Part shown: positions 47,318 through 60,245 of the stretch, piece after piece
Layout of the letters: every line of letters starts with the position of its first letter
Numbering within the stretch: the first letter of the stretch is position 1
Assembly: GCF_041146395.1 (NCBI RefSeq)
Contig: NC_090989.1
Span: 249,664,843-249,728,842 of the forward strand
Length of the DNA stretch: 64,000 bases
From: Eulemur rufifrons
Lineage: Eukaryota; Chordata; Mammalia; Primates; Lemuridae
Direction: 5' to 3'
Notes under the pieces: model-generated
Database searches by the model: none
Seen by the model: only the letters and a program-made list of their open reading frames with translations
What the model was told of the DNA's origin: nothing
Program-made: the position numbers and the translations under genes

Positions 47318-47345
47318 GGGGCGGGGCGGGGGGTGGGGGGTGCCG
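47318..47345 (+). repeat. G-rich tract, possible G-quadruplex
   Basis: Successive G blocks of 4, 4, 6 and 6 separated by single bases in 'cggggcggggcggggggtgg'; meets the usual four-run G-quadruplex pattern. Confidence 0.85.
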
Positions 47346-49419
47346 GAAACACCAGGCACCTGGTCCCAACAATTCCACTGATTCCGTGATGCCTTCGAGC
47401 ATCCCTATTTGGGCCTCAGTGATTTCATTTGTCAAATTTAATGAGTGGACCCTGATTTTTCTAAGCATTATGTTGGAGAAGAAAAAGCAGCAGATTGTGT
47501 GTCAGGCAAACTGACAATGTACCTCTGCTCTGGACTAGGTAAGTAAATTGACATAGGCATATACTGAAACTCTGAGCAGCCCCTAAAGAGATGAAGCAGA
47601 TCTCTGTGCTTGAAATGGAAAGATCTTTAAGATGTATTATTAAGTATTGAAGAGCTGAACAGTATGAGTGGTATTTTATTTATGAAAGAAACATATTATG
47701 AATAAAAAATACATTATCAATAGACAATGTCTACAAGGATTTGCATACATCAAGTTTCCTCCGTGGATTCAAAAGAGGAGGCAGTATATTTTTTTTTCCT
47801 GTATCGACTGAATAATTAACATGTGGATGCATAATTTTTAAAATTTTATAACTACAAATTTTAGTTAAAATTTTTTCAATGGCTGACACAAGGCTGTAGT
47901 TAAATAAAATTTAGTTCCCCTTTCAGTGGTGAAGTGTATAAAGCTACTGACATTTTTATTTTAAAAAAACTAAGAATGAAAATACTTGAAATTAATGGAT
48001 CATCTGACAATATTATAATACATTTTTTAAAAAGCAAGTAAATTTTATAATGAGTTCTATTTATTCAGGGCAGGGTGGAGATTAGGTGTGCAATCAAGCT
48101 TGATCAGGAAGAGCTTAGGCAGAGACAAAGACAGAAGACGGGGATAAAGGACTTAGCCCTGCAGCTTTCTTTTGGAGAAGAAAACTGACACAGGATTGAT
48201 GATGAATAGGATAGAGATAGAGTGTGCCAAAGGACATTGTTAGTGACATCTTCCTGAGATTATAGAAGCAGCCAAGCAAGTGTCCTGGGTGAAAGGATGG
48301 AGAATCTGCTAAAAGGGATTATACATTTCTAATATAGGCTCTCAGACTATAACGGTGATAGGAAAGTAGCATCAAGTAACTTAATAAAAGGGTGTCAGTT
48401 TAATTGCCAAATTCAATTTAGGGTATAAAACATAAGATACATCAGTAAGGGAAATTTTTTAGCTATGAATTTTTCTGACCAGTGAGGAGCTATTTAGTAG
48501 GGCCCCATTTTTTGAGGCACATTGTCCAGAAAAAAAGAGCAGTCAGTTTTTCTGGCCAGGAGATTGAATGAAATAACTGCCCTGTGTCCCGAGTGACATA
48601 ACCATAAAATGAGCCTTATTTCTCTTAAGTGTCCCTTTTGCCAACTGCTCACAAATTGTATGCTGGCTTATTGAAGGACTCCTGTGTCAGTGCTGTCACT
48701 TTTGTCCTTTGGCCCTTCATAAAACTAGCCATTTTAGCTCTTTTTAAAGAATGTTCTTCTTTTCTCAGGTTTATTAGATCTCTAGTATCCATCAGAAGTT
48801 CATGAATTTCTATATTTTTCTTTTTCTTCAACCATCATTGTTGTAGAAGAATACAGATATTATTTTCATGGTGTTCAAGTAAGGAACACTTTCTAAACCT
48901 GTCAGGAAACTAAATAACCTCAAAAAGATGAAATATGGTAAATACAAATGGGAACATATTCCTAACTACAAAAAACTCCAAAACTCTCTGAGTAGTCAAG
49001 AAATAATCGTAATCTCAGGAAAAATAAATTTCTTCATAACTGTAAGAAACCCTTACAAGAAAAGATAGGCAAGAGAAATACCTCAGTAAATTAAACCAAG
49101 AAGATGGCTGAAAGTCTGGGAAAAAAATGTAATCAGAATATGGACAAATTCTCTAATGAATTAATTTGAGTTAAAATTAATGTGAGAATGAAAATTCTAA
49201 GAATGCACATTGTTAAGCACAGTTCAAGGGCAATTTGTTAGTACCATATATCAAAATAAAGATGTAAAATCTTTTAATCAGAATTAAATCTTAAGTATCC
49301 TTGAATACAGCAAGGAGTATACAAGAATGTCAGTATCAGATTTGCATGAAGAGGTGACATGTTTACTGAAACCTCAAGGAGTAGAGTGAGCCAAGCAAAG
49401 GACAGCCCATAAGTGGCAA
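47346..49419. other. Unassigned AT-rich sequence
   Basis: No gene or repeat recognised; several short A-rich stretches. Confidence 0.45.
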
Positions 49420-49745
49420 AGACTGTCAGTGCTCATGCAAGCCCACATGTTCCTTCACATTTCACAGCCTCCCTTGCAGAATATTGTTATGTGACTGAGT
49501 TCTACCCAATGACAAGTGGGTAAAAATAATATATGCTGCTTTTAAGATTTACCTTAAAACCCTCAATGCTCAATAGTCCATTTTCTGTCTACAGTGACCA
49601 TGAAAATCACATGTTGATGACATGATGAGATGAAAGTAATGTGGATCTCTGACTTGGGGGAAAGCTCCCAAGGAAAGCCATTTAACCTGCAGTGACTGTG
49701 ATGACACCAAGAATAAGCCTTTATTCTAAGTCATTGAGATTTTGA
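49420..49745 (+). mobile_element. Probable MaLR-type LTR relic
   Basis: 'tcccttgcagaatattgtta', 'tgtgactgagttctacccaa', 'tgacaagtgggtaaaaataa' and the ending 'tattctaagtcattgagatt' fit the general MLT1-like LTR pattern (tgaccaatgg; ttaagccactgagattt). Confidence 0.5.
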
Positions 49746-49782
49746 AGTTTATTTGAAATAGTATATGATAGCTTAGAATCGA

Positions 49783-49950
49783 GCTTCTCAAATTTTGGTG
49801 CACATAAAAATTCTCTAGAGACCTTATGAAAACTAAAGTGTCTGGGTGGCCTCCTTAGAAATTTTGATTCAACAGGTATGAAGATAGGGAAACTGAGATT
49901 GTGTATTTCTAACAAACTCCTAGGTATTTATGCTGCCAGTACACATCACA
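49783..49950 (+). mobile_element. MER5A hAT-Charlie relic
   Basis: 'gagcttctcaaattttggtg', 'cacataaaaattctctagag', 'tctgggtggcctccttagaa' and 'gattcaacaggtatgaagat' follow MER5A order. Confidence 0.7.
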
Positions 49951-50644
49951 CACTGGCCTAAATATCCCAAACAAAACAATGAGAGCAGAATTAGATAACA
50001 AAAGTTATGTAAATAAATGTAAAGTCTGGAGGCAGGATGCAACCTCAGGCTTAGACATACAAGGAACTGAAACTAGGTGAGTATGGAAAAATTATTATAA
50101 GCAAGGATTATGAATCAAGACGATACAGAAAGTTTGAGCTGAAAATGTTAAGATTAAATTGGCAATAAATCGGGATTCCCAGAGCAAGCTCATGGCACTA
50201 GTTCAAAATTAGTTGACCCACTATTACTAAGATTTAATGGTATCGATGGAGGGCAGGATCTATTCACAAATGAGACATACGTGACTGCCAACACACCCAT
50301 CTCCAGTACAAACTAAATGGATTCTCAAAAACCCAAAGAACTAGACATTTTCTATCAGGTGTAAAAGCTGCAGTGTGAATGGGCATTTTGTTAGACTACT
50401 CATGTGGGAACAGCCTCACCCTAATCTACAAATTAAGGCTGGAAAATGGAGAGAGTCAGTGTCATTATTTTTGCCACCACCAGAGACCTCATGTAGAAGC
50501 AGTGATAAACTCAATGTTCCCAGTGGGTAGGAATCAGAGACACACATGTGGACCTTACCACTGAGGGTAGAAAAAGTGTGACCAAAGACACATTTCCAAA
50601 ATGGAGCCCTATGAGCCAATCATGTTATATGGTGGAAGGGGTGT
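49951..50644. other. Unassigned sequence
   Basis: No feature recognised. Opposed 61- and 67-codon open frames at 50379-50619 overlap on the two strands and have no domains. Confidence 0.45.
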
Positions 50645-50785
50645 ATGGTTATGCTCGTGAGTGCGGCTTCTGGAGCCAGACCACCTATGTTCAAGTCAAA
50701 GCTCTACCACTTGTTACCTTAGTGATCTAGAGGCAACTTACAGTTCTCCTGGGCACCAATTTCCTCATCTTCAGCACTATTTGCT
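50645..50785 (-). repeat. MIR SINE, reverse orientation
   Basis: 'ggcttctggagccagaccac', 'ctctaccacttgttacctta' and 'tttcctcatcttcagcac' match reverse MIR blocks in order. Confidence 0.65.
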
Positions 50786-50896
50786 AGGGGAAAAAAACTG
50801 TAAGTAATTTGGGAGTCCAACAGAGGACTAGATACTAATTTTTTTAAAAGGAATGAGGTAGCTTTGTATCTATAGATATAGAAAACTCTCCAAAAC

Positions 50897-51072
50897 AGGT
50901 TGACAAATTATGGCCAATGGGCCAAATCTGGCCCACCACCTGTTTTTGTAAATAAGGTTTTATTGGAACACAGCTATGTCTTTCCATCTACATATTATTT
51001 ATGGCTACAGAAGTGGAGCCTAAAATATTTATTATCTGGTTCTTCATAGAAAAATTTTTCCAAGCCCTGCTG
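50897..51072 (-). mobile_element. hAT-like nonautonomous DNA transposon
   Basis: 'caggttgacaaattatggcc', 'gggccaaatctggcccacca', 'ttttattggaacacagctat', 'agcctaaaatatttattatc' and 'aaaaatttttccaagccctg' make a nearly complete copy of the same family as 32078-32245. Same naming caveat. Confidence 0.75.
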
Positions 51073-51279
51073 TAAGCAATCATATTAAACAAAGTAATGA
51101 ACATTTTGCATTGTATATGTCATTAATGTGGTAAAAAGTATATGTATATGCATATGTATAGAATAGTTCTCAATGGATTCAGAAAGAAAAATGACAAACT
51201 AATGGTGTGTACTCTTCTGTCTCTGCCCTTTGGTATCTTTTGACTCTTGGGCCATGGAACATGAATTATATGTAGATAT

Positions 51280-51956
51280 TTAGGTTTGTGCAAAACTAAT
51301 TGAGGTTTTAGCATCATTGAAATTTGCTGTTTGATGTTGGAATATATTCTTAAATAAACGTGGTTATGTTATACATCATATTAACACACATTTCTCGCTT
51401 TATGTATTTTTTGCTAATGATATTAATTGATGTTTATTTTACATTTATTTTAGACTATGGAAATGATGTTAGACAAAAAGCAAATTCGAGCAATTTTCTT
51501 ATTTTAGTTCAAAATGGGTCATAAAGCAGCAGAGACAACTCTCAATATCGACAATGCATCTCACCCAGGAACTGCTAATGGGCATACAGTGCAGTGGTGG
51601 TTTAAGAAATTTTGCAAAGGAGATGAGAGCCTTGAAGATGAGGAGTGCAGTGGCCGGCCATCAGAAGAAGTTGACAGCAACCAATTGACAGCAATCATGG
51701 AAGTTGATCCTCTAACAACTACATGAGAAGTTGCTGAAGAGCTCAACGTCAACCATTCTATGGTCATTTGGCATTTGAAGTAAATTGGACAGGTGAAAAA
51801 GCTTGATAAGTGGGTGCCTCATGAGCTGATCAAAAATAAAAAAAAATAAAAAAAAAACATCATTTTGAAGTGTCCTCTTCTCTTCTTGTACTCTACAACA
51901 ACAAACAGAGACCAAGTCTGTGGATCAAGTGACTAGCACTGGATTTTTCTGACACA
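51280..51956 (+). mobile_element. Hsmar1-type mariner, 5' half only
   Basis: Left ITR 'ttaggtttgtgcaaaac', then the same leader as the 18.4-kb copy. The transposase starts at 51457 (MEMMLDKKQIR) but has a TAG at 51505-51507 and a TGA at ~51724, the latter a likely CpG decay of the Arg codon in TTTREV. The frame between (51514-51726) is one of the best-kept N-terminal domains, VQWWFKKFCKGDESLEDEE. The copy stops near 51956, just before a ~20-base T run; the catalytic half and right ITR are absent. Confidence 0.92.
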
Positions 51957-51957
51957 C

Positions 51958-51979
51958 TTTTTTTTTTTTTTTTTTTTTT
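51958..51979 (+). repeat. Poly(T) tract
   Basis: An uninterrupted T run right at the end of the truncated mariner; possibly the tail of a minus-strand retroposed piece that removed or abuts the mariner's 3' half. Confidence 0.85.
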
Positions 51980-52079
51980 GAACTGTATTATCTTTTCTTC
52001 ATTTTTCTTGATCCTGAAGAGGCCAAATAGAATCATAAAACCACAGAACCTCAGAAAGACTTGAGTTCCTGCATTACTT

Positions 52080-52724
52080 ATATCTGAAGAAATATCTGTG
52101 ACAAATATTTCTCAGCTGAATAGCGATGCACTGAGCATTCTAAATTTATGAAGCAAGAAGTATATGGCAAGAAAAGAAAAAAGAGTAGGAAGTGGAGGAG
52201 GGGAGGAGAAGGGGGACTGGGAGGAGGAGAGGAAGAGGAAGAGAAAACAGAAGGCAGTGGCAGAGATATATCATGTTTAAAATAAAATTCTGAAATACTC
52301 CATGACATCACATTGATTTGGATCAATGTCACACACCACTTATAGCCTGATTATACTATACAGTATTTTATGTACATTACAATGCTAAATTACCAAAGAA
52401 AGAAGTGTGTATATCAAAAAGATTTGTAGATCTAGGTTATCATTTGCCCACTTTATTTTTGATCCCTATGTTATACGTTGCCAGGATTTATCATGGAAAC
52501 AGAGGAGGGTAAATCTTCTCTCAAAGGGCTGTAGCAGAAAGGCTCTCACTCTACTGTTTGCAGCTTTCCCAAACCAAGTGTAAACAAGTTTATCAAGAGA
52601 CTCTGAAAATAGTATGAACATTGATATGTTCCTAACTTTGCACAGTGTTTTTATAGAAGGGAATCTTGGATGAATTTACATCATCTCTAAAAAAAAATGA
52701 AAATAGCTAAACGTTATCTATATT
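52080..52724. other. Unassigned sequence with purine-rich tract
   Basis: 52190-52250 is almost pure purine on the plus strand (gga/gag/gaa blocks). Otherwise nothing recognised. Confidence 0.5.
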
Positions 52725-52955
52725 AAGTCCGTTAAGTCTCTGAGATTGTGTTAAATTCTTTGCATATATTATTTAATTTAATCCTCAAAACAACCCTCTG
52801 GGGTTAATAGTATTGCCATCCCCATTTAATGGACAAATCTATTAGGCACCAAGCAATGAAATAACTTCTCCAAGGCTAGTATGTGGCCAAAGCTATAATT
52901 TTAACCAAACTATTCTGATTTTCCAGTACTCTGCTCTTCCTCCTTGCCTAAGAAT
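52725..52955 (+). repeat. MIR SINE, long copy
   Basis: 'tttaatcctcaaaacaaccc', 'tctggggttaatagtattgc', 'catccccatttaatggacaa' and 'ataacttctccaaggctagt' follow MIR order; the 3' end 'actctgctcttcctccttgc' also fits. Confidence 0.8.
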
Positions 52956-53809
52956 CAGAAATTAGAGTGCTTCTCCTGAATAATAATTATTTGTATCTGG
53001 TGAACACTAAGAACTGTGAGGTTTACTGGGATCTCCTTTTAACCCATAAATGTGAAGAAGCTTGCTTACCCTAGACTTTTAATTATAGATCTCTGTGCTA
53101 GTTCTTTATTTGCCTTACTTCCTTAACTTCTGTTGTTTTTTTTTTCCTTTCTCATTCACTCATTTGTATTATCTTGCTATATTTTATGCATTTTCTGCAA
53201 ACTCTCTTATATCCTTTCTGTAATAAATAAACACATATATAAATGTACACCAAAACAGTCATCTCAGAAAGAGGAGGGGACAGTGACACGTAAGTGACAA
53301 ACCAGCAATTAATGAGTAATTACTTCATTAACTTTCCATTGCTCTTCATTTAAAAATTCATGTTCTATGGTTAGAGATATCTGCAAAACCATCCCCAATT
53401 TATCATAAATTCAGGATATAAAATCCTTGAATTTTGGACAATGGCTTTATACCAATATAAATAAATGAACCCATCACTTAGCAAAGCCAGTGAGGCAGCC
53501 AAAAATCAACCCTGACAAAGCAAATACCTCCAGAACAATCCTTGACCATCATGTATACTACATCTTAAAAGGAGGATGAAAGGAATGGTTTACCAAGACC
53601 ACAGTACAGTGAAGAGTTTAGGATTATTAATCTAGTCCTCTAGTGGTATATTCAAATGGCCTTCCACATCCCATTTCCTAGCTTATAGTGGAACTCCATC
53701 TCACATGCTCAGCACAACATAATTTCCTTTCCCTCCTATTTAACCAAATAAGTAAACCATGGATCTGGAATTTAGGTTTTAAGATAGCCTTATAGATAGC
53801 CTTTAAGGT
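52956..53809. other. Unassigned AT-rich sequence
   Basis: No feature recognised. Confidence 0.5.
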
Positions 53810-53905
53810 AGTGTAATCCTTGTATTTTATTAAAGATGGGACTGAGTCCTAGGGTGGTTAAATAATTGCTCAAGTCACAATGCTAGGACTGGGACTAGAC
53901 TCCAG
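53810..53905 (+). repeat. MIR SINE fragment
   Basis: 'gatgggactgagtcctaggg', 'aataattgctcaagtcacaa' and 'ctaggactgggactagactc' match the MIR 3' half. Confidence 0.6.
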
Positions 53906-55449
53906 ACCCCTCCATTTTAATTCTTTGATATTTCTAATATGACCCCACTGCATATTTCCCAGAAAAAAAAATTGATTCTTATGCTATTTAGGTATTTTAC
54001 CAAATATGGATTAACTCTACAGAGTTTAGCAAACTTTTAAATGTAATCAGTTAATAGTTCTACATTGTCAAAATTGAATTTTCCTGGGGAAAAAAACGAA
54101 AGAAACAGAATTTTCTAGAAATTCTACATATTGAAATTCTACATACTTATCCTACATATTTGAAATTCCAACTAAAATGAAAGGGTTAAGGATCAGAGTG
54201 GACTATAGAAAGTCACAAAAGAAATCAACCACTGAGGCTTGAATTGCTGACCACATATGGCCACCCCTTTACCTCTTTTAAAGTTTGTAGCTCAGTGAGA
54301 CAAGTTCATAGTGACAAGAGGAGGAAGGCAGGTGGGTGGTTATTTTGGCAGGAAAATGATTTATTTCTAAAAAAAATTCATTTACTTAATTTATGGAAGG
54401 GAAAGTGGATACTTAGGATCTATTTGATTGGTGTGTCAAATTAATAGTCATTAACTGTCATTAGAAGACTTTCAGAACAAAGTCTTGTGGAGAGACATTT
54501 GTCTTCTGTGAATGAATAGGGCTAGCAAACTGGGAAGAGGGCAAAGGTAGAAAGAATATAAGTATTTAGATTGTGGAAGTTTTGTTTGTTTTTATTTCTG
54601 TTTTTAGTGAAAACTAAATCAATTTTTTAATATATATTTTCTTAACCATCCTAAAGGATATTAAGATTTAGGTTTCACAATGATTACTTATTAACAACTA
54701 AGCATATTTTTTAATTTATTATTTGATAGGGCAGAGATATCAAGTTACAAGAAGGATTTGCTGCCAGAAGTAACTGAGTTGGCTGTAGGGCTTGAACAAA
54801 AATAGAACACAAGCATTCAATGCAACATAATACTTTCACCTTTATTTGATTTTCAATATGTTCATGATGATTTTTTTAAAACTATACAACAATTCTTTTG
54901 TGATTAAACAATGTAGATTTTCTGGTCTGGAGAAACCAGATGCTTTTATTTTTCACAATGTAAAGCCTTTGAATCTCAGCAAACAGCAGGCACACAGTGA
55001 GGATTTATGGATAGAAGGTCGACACTGTGTAGGGCTTAATAAGAGAAAGTGCACTGAGGCAAAGTACAGCTGCTACTGTTATTTCAGTACAATCTGCTTG
55101 TCCATGTTTTAAACAAGTAAATAGATATCCCTAAGTCACTGAGGGGAGACCAAGTGATGGAGAGAAAATGAAGCTGTTAGGGTCAACTGTGGCTTGTGTC
55201 TCTCAAATCTAAGTATACAGGGATAGACCTAGTTCTCTCTATTTAGGTGTGGAAAAGAGAAGTCTTTAGTTTGAGGTGTTTTATCTTGCTTTTCCCACAC
55301 TGGTCTTACAGGCTATGTTTGTTGTTTTAGTCACAATCTCATTTTATAAAATGTATTCCCTTAAATAAAATATGATTTCCTCATTGAAAATAATCTTAAT
55401 TCATCCTATTATTCATTTTTCATTTAATTTTAACTCTATAAAATTAAAA
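53906..55449. other. Unassigned AT-rich sequence
   Basis: No recognisable gene. An 88-codon open frame at 54846-55112 has no domain. Confidence 0.45.
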
Positions 55450-57765
55450 CACTAAAAGGTATACAGCTTTTATGACCAAGTAGAGTGACAGAGATTGAAG
55501 TTACCCTCTCACATGAAAATGCTATATGAAATGGACAAAATATAGGAAATAATTGTTACAGATGCTGGACATCAAGCAGCAGAAGAGAGTGATACCTGAG
55601 AGAGGAGAAAAAATAAGCCCTAAAACTGCCATAGGTTATTAAATGAAGACAGTTTCCAGGTAGCAGTGCAGGAAGAGGAACCCCAGAAGACCCCAGGAGT
55701 TTCTGCCAGTGAAGGAGATGGAGTTGGGAGTTCAAGGAGGCCGAGATTCCCGGAGTTTACACTTGTAGAGAAATAGAGAAGAGAATGTTGCAGACAGAGA
55801 GCTCTGGAGATACAGAGATACACATCAAGTCTTTAATTATGTACTGATCACCATATATGTATAACGAAGCTACCCACGGCCAGGGAAAGAAATACACCAA
55901 GAAATTAGAAGAAATAATGTCTGGAACTCACAATAGGCCTATAATAATAGTTAATCCCACCAGCCAGAGGAGACAACAGGTTAGGTCAGAAGGTCAATTC
56001 CTCAGAAGCCCAAATGAAAGATTGCTCTGATTCTACCTAACACAGCCTAAAAGCAATCCTCAAGAGGAATACACTGTTTCAAAGTAAGCTAAGCACATTG
56101 TATAACAAAGCTCAGTATTATTTACAGAAAAAAATGTATATATACATATATGTATGTATATACACAAAATGCAAAAAAGGCAAAATTCACATCTCTATTA
56201 CAATAAAAAAAATTAGTAGGCATGCAAATAAGCAGGAAAATACAACCAATAAGGAACAAAATAAATTAATAAAAACAGAAAAATGACACAGATAAGAGAA
56301 TTAGCAGACAAGAATATTTAAAAATTATTATAGCTATATTACATATATTTAAAAAGGTAGAGAAAAAATTGAGACTGTTAGAGAAAGACAGAAGAGATAT
56401 TTAAAAAGACATAAATAAAACCTTACGAGATGAAAAATGTATTTTAGATAAAAATATACACTATATAGGCTTATGGCAAAATAAACACTGCAGAAGAAAG
56501 AATTACTAAAACTAAAATATAGCAATTAGAAACATCTAAAATGAAAAATAGAGGAAAAGACTAAAAAAAGTAAACAGTTATGTTGTGGAACAGCTTTAAG
56601 TGAATCATATGTAGCCCCTGGATGCAAAAAGAAAGAGGGAGGAATTTAAAAACTTGAAGAAATAATGCTCAAAAATTTCCAAATTTCTAAATATTTCATA
56701 AAAACTGTAAACCTACAGATATAAGAAGCTCAATAAAGTTTTAAGCAAAAGAAAAATAAATAAAACTACACCAAGGCACATCTTAAACAAATCTCTTAAA
56801 ATCTGAAATAAAGAGAAAATCTTAAAAGTAGTCAGAGGGAAAAGCCACATTATGTACAAAGAAACAAAGATAAGAATGAGAGTTGATTTTTTTTTCATCA
56901 GACATGATACAAGCTAGAAAATAATAAAGCACCATCCTTAAAATATTGAAAAAAAAAAAGTCAACCTAGAATTCTTTACCCTGCAAAAGTATTTTTCACA
57001 AATGAATGTAAAATAAAGACTCTCGAACATGAGAGCTGAAAGAATTCATGAACAGCAGACTTTCACTAAAAACTGGGAACAGTAATCAATGAAACAAAAA
57101 ATAAAAATAAAATATAGAAAAATCAATGAAACCAAATGCTGATATTTTGATAATATCAACAGAACTGAAAAAAATAACTAGTCATATTGAACCAGAATAA
57201 AAGAAAAGGCACAAATTACCAATGTCAAGTATAAGAGTGACACTACAGCAATATTTTCAGCTATTAAAAGGTGCATAAGACAAAATAAATCACAAAATGT
57301 AAATCAATAAAAAATGATTTAGATGAAATGGAGAAAAAACTCAAAAGACATAAATTAACAAATATCACTCAATAGATAGATAACCTGAATACCTTTGTGT
57401 CTATTAAGGAAATTGAATCTGTAGTTAAAAAAATTCTTCCTATAAAGAGCACTCAGACCCAGATAGCTTCACTAGTGAATTATAAATAGCATTTAAATGC
57501 CCTTTCATTTTACACAAACTCTTCCAGAAAATGAAGAAGATAGAATACTTCACAAGTTATCATTTTAAGCTAAAATTTAAGCTAGATACCAAAACCAGGC
57601 AAAGGTACTGTAAAACATTAAAGTTTTAAAAAAAAAAAATTCTCCTGGATGCAAAAATCAATCCTTCACAAACTTTTAGTGATTTGAATATGACAACATA
57701 TAAAAAGAATAATACGTCATGATTGATCAGATAAAATATGTGGCTCAACAGAGTCCCAAGAACTA
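55450..57765 (+). mobile_element. Old L1, ORF1 and ORF2 5' portion
   Basis: A-rich plus strand with L1-like order: an ORF1-like region ('agtcaacctagaattcttta', 'ccctgcaaaagtatttttca' at 56960-57000), then ORF2-like wording ('aaaccaaatgctgatatttt', 'aaggaaattgaatctgtagt', 'cagacccagatagcttcact', 'accaaaaccaggcaaaggta'). The piece from ~55.45 to 56.9 kb is assigned mainly by composition and continuity. No open frame remains. Confidence 0.65.
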
Positions 57766-57811
57766 CAGTATCAACATAGCCATGCTCCCACCTAAAACCT
57801 CAAACATTAGC

Positions 57812-58005
57812 TAAAACCAGTACTCTTCAGGAAAGGTAGAGTATGAGAAATGTTGCAAAAGGAACAACATTGAGCTAGGGAACCAGCAGGCCCTGCTCTA
57901 CCAAGAAGTCACTCTAATCCTCACTAGGGTGAAGCAAAGTCATAAAATATAACCAAAATGTCTGTACCCTCATAATATCCTGAAATAAAAATAAAAATAA
58001 AAAAG
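57812..58005 (+). mobile_element. Short L1 3'-UTR-type fragment
   Basis: The end 'gtctgtaccctcataatatc' then 'ctgaaataaaaataaaaata' resembles the terminus of the lemur L1 ('gtatcccccataacaataag' / 'atgaaataaaa') and the insertion at 19648, but with a different upstream UTR. Probably another L1 subfamily. Confidence 0.5.
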
Positions 58006-58558
58006 ACCCAAACCAAGGTCTCTGTAAAACAGGAGGTGGAGGAGAAACCTGCCAAAAAGAGCTAGAATCAAGATGGTCACAAAAAAATGACCTCATTTTA
58101 CCCTCACTGCTCATTAGACCCTGCTTATAATGTATTAGCATACTAAAAGAAACTCCCACCAGCACCAATTGACAAATGCCATACAACTCCCGGAAATTAC
58201 ACTATACGGTTTAAAAAGAAGTACCCTCAGTTCCTATAACTCCCAACCCCTTTACCAGAGATCTTGTGAATAATCCTTCTTCTGCTTAACATAAAATTAA
58301 ATAGAAGGTATAAAATAAAACCCCAGACGCTCACAAAGACCTACTCTCTGTTGCTTTAAGAGATAGCTGCTACTCTGCCTGTGGAGTAAGCCTTTCTTCT
58401 GTTTCTTTGTTACTATTTTACTCATTAATATTTCAATAGACTTGCTTTTGCTTTACTCTATTGGCTTGCTCTTGAATTCTTTCCTGCGTAAAGACAGGAA
58501 CCCATCTGACTTTCAGACCAGACCCCCCAGTTTTGGGGTCTACTTTCCTGTATCAACG
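58006..58558 (+). mobile_element. ERV1-type LTR, probably solo
   Basis: LTR-like order: 'agaatcaagatggtcacaaa', 'tcccaccagcaccaattgac', 'atgccatacaactcccggaa', a TATA-like 'ggtataaaataaaacc' (~58307), 'tgctactctgcctgtggagt', 'gcttttgctttactctattg', 'tcttgaattctttcctgcgt' and 'cagttttggggtctactttc'. The wording matches gammaretrovirus-like (class I) LTRs of mammals. The 5' boundary abuts the preceding A-rich tail. No adjacent intact viral genes. Confidence 0.7.
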
Positions 58559-58569
58559 TGAAACATAAC

Positions 58570-60245
58570 TGCTACTTCTACAGCTTGCCACAAAGCCCAC
58601 GTAGATGATCACGGCTACCTTCTTCTACCACCTGGTCCATGTTCCCCTTAGCCTCTGCCATCACCTTAGTTCAGTGGTCTCCTATACTTTGTAATATGAT
58701 CCAAAATTTTATTCCTTTAGTATCTAAGCCAATCAACCATGATAACAGTACAAGAAAGGAATAAGACATAGTCTTCCCTCCTTGCCCACCGAAATTAAGC
58801 AGCAACACATCCCCCTAGTGGTCAGGTTCAATCATTTTAGGCAACAGAACAAGCCTCTTTTCTTCCAATTGGCAAGAGGATCTTGAAATATCCAGGACGT
58901 AGTGTTAGCTTCTGATAAAATAGAACCATAACTGTATTTCCCATAATCCATGGTGGAAGCATTTCACCATCATGCACTAGGACTTCTAAACACACTGAGA
59001 TCAAAAGAATAAAAAGCACTGAAATAACAAAAGTTGGGGTTACTCGCATCCAAACTTTTTGGTTCCAGGACACCTGTACTCTGGCTATGAGAAAATGGTA
59101 CCATAAATCCATTGGTTTAAAGCATATAGCACTTTCTATAGTACAGCATACTAAACTTAGCCTTAAGCCAGGTATTTCAGGTATGTCAATCCATTTGCTT
59201 CTGGGCAATAAAGCATATTGGAAAATCAGTGATTTCTCTGTGTATGAACCATTGTCATTCTTCCCTTTGCTGTAATATACGACCCCAGTCAGAAGCAGGG
59301 TTGTGTGGAATAAATGGCAATGAATGAGCCATTCCATTCATGGGAAACTCCCCATGAAGCTAAAGTTTTATGCTACAGCTGTTTGAACAGCTTCCATGAG
59401 ATTCTGTGCCACTTGTACAGTGATTTGCTTCTGTTTTCTGGACCTGCTGGAACCCATGGTCATACATACTATTTCTATTTTGAAGTGAAATGCTGCTGTG
59501 CATGTCCAATTTTATTGCTGATTTGATCAAATAATAACCAGTTCTTGATGGACATTTTGGGTCACTTGATGTCTCATAGTCAAAGATTCAGTCCCCACCA
59601 ACGCCTAACAGCAAGTCAGGAGCCACTTTGTATATGAAGAACAGTTATTACAAAATAAACCACAGCCTTACTGCAAAACCCTAGGGAGGTTTCAGACTTG
59701 CTAAAGGCTCTATATAGCATATTTGTCTAAGTCAGATACTTCCATTAACATTGGGTCTACTGAGTCATAAAACCCAAATAGTAGGGCAGCTTCCATCCAA
59801 CCTGGACCTGACTCAAAAATTCTTTCTTGGTTCAGGCTCCATTCAAAACTGTAAATGATCCAAGAAACACACTCAAACACTGCTTATGTTACCTAAAATA
59901 TCTGTAGTTCTCCATGGATTATTTTTTTCTTTGTACTATGCAATATCATGTGAAAAAATGTTTGTCTCCCTTTAAAAAGAATAACCTGACACAGCACTAA
60001 ATCCTAGAAAATTCAATATATCGAGGACCCTAAACTTTCATGTATGTTTATCTCCTATCCTCTGTCAAGCATGTGTCTTAATAGGAAGTCTAGGATGCTT
60101 GCTTCACCGGGTCCATTTAGTTGAATGTTTCTAATGTAACAGATGAACTTGATGTCCTACGGGATACTGAGATGATTAAGAACCATCTTTCATGTATTTT
60201 TAACCGAAAGCAGGAAAAGTGACTGATCCCTAAGGCAAAACAGTA
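58570..60245 (-). mobile_element. Possible old endogenous retroviral interior (minus strand), part 1
   Basis: Read on the minus strand the wording recalls interior sequence of old mammalian endogenous retroviruses, but I cannot place it in a family. It includes an unbroken 166-codon minus-strand frame (58837-59337) with hydrophobic stretches around residues 104-120 (TFVISVLFILLISVCL). No conserved retroviral motif is visible in that frame. The region is interrupted by the L1 at 60246-61075 and seems to resume after it. Confidence 0.35.
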
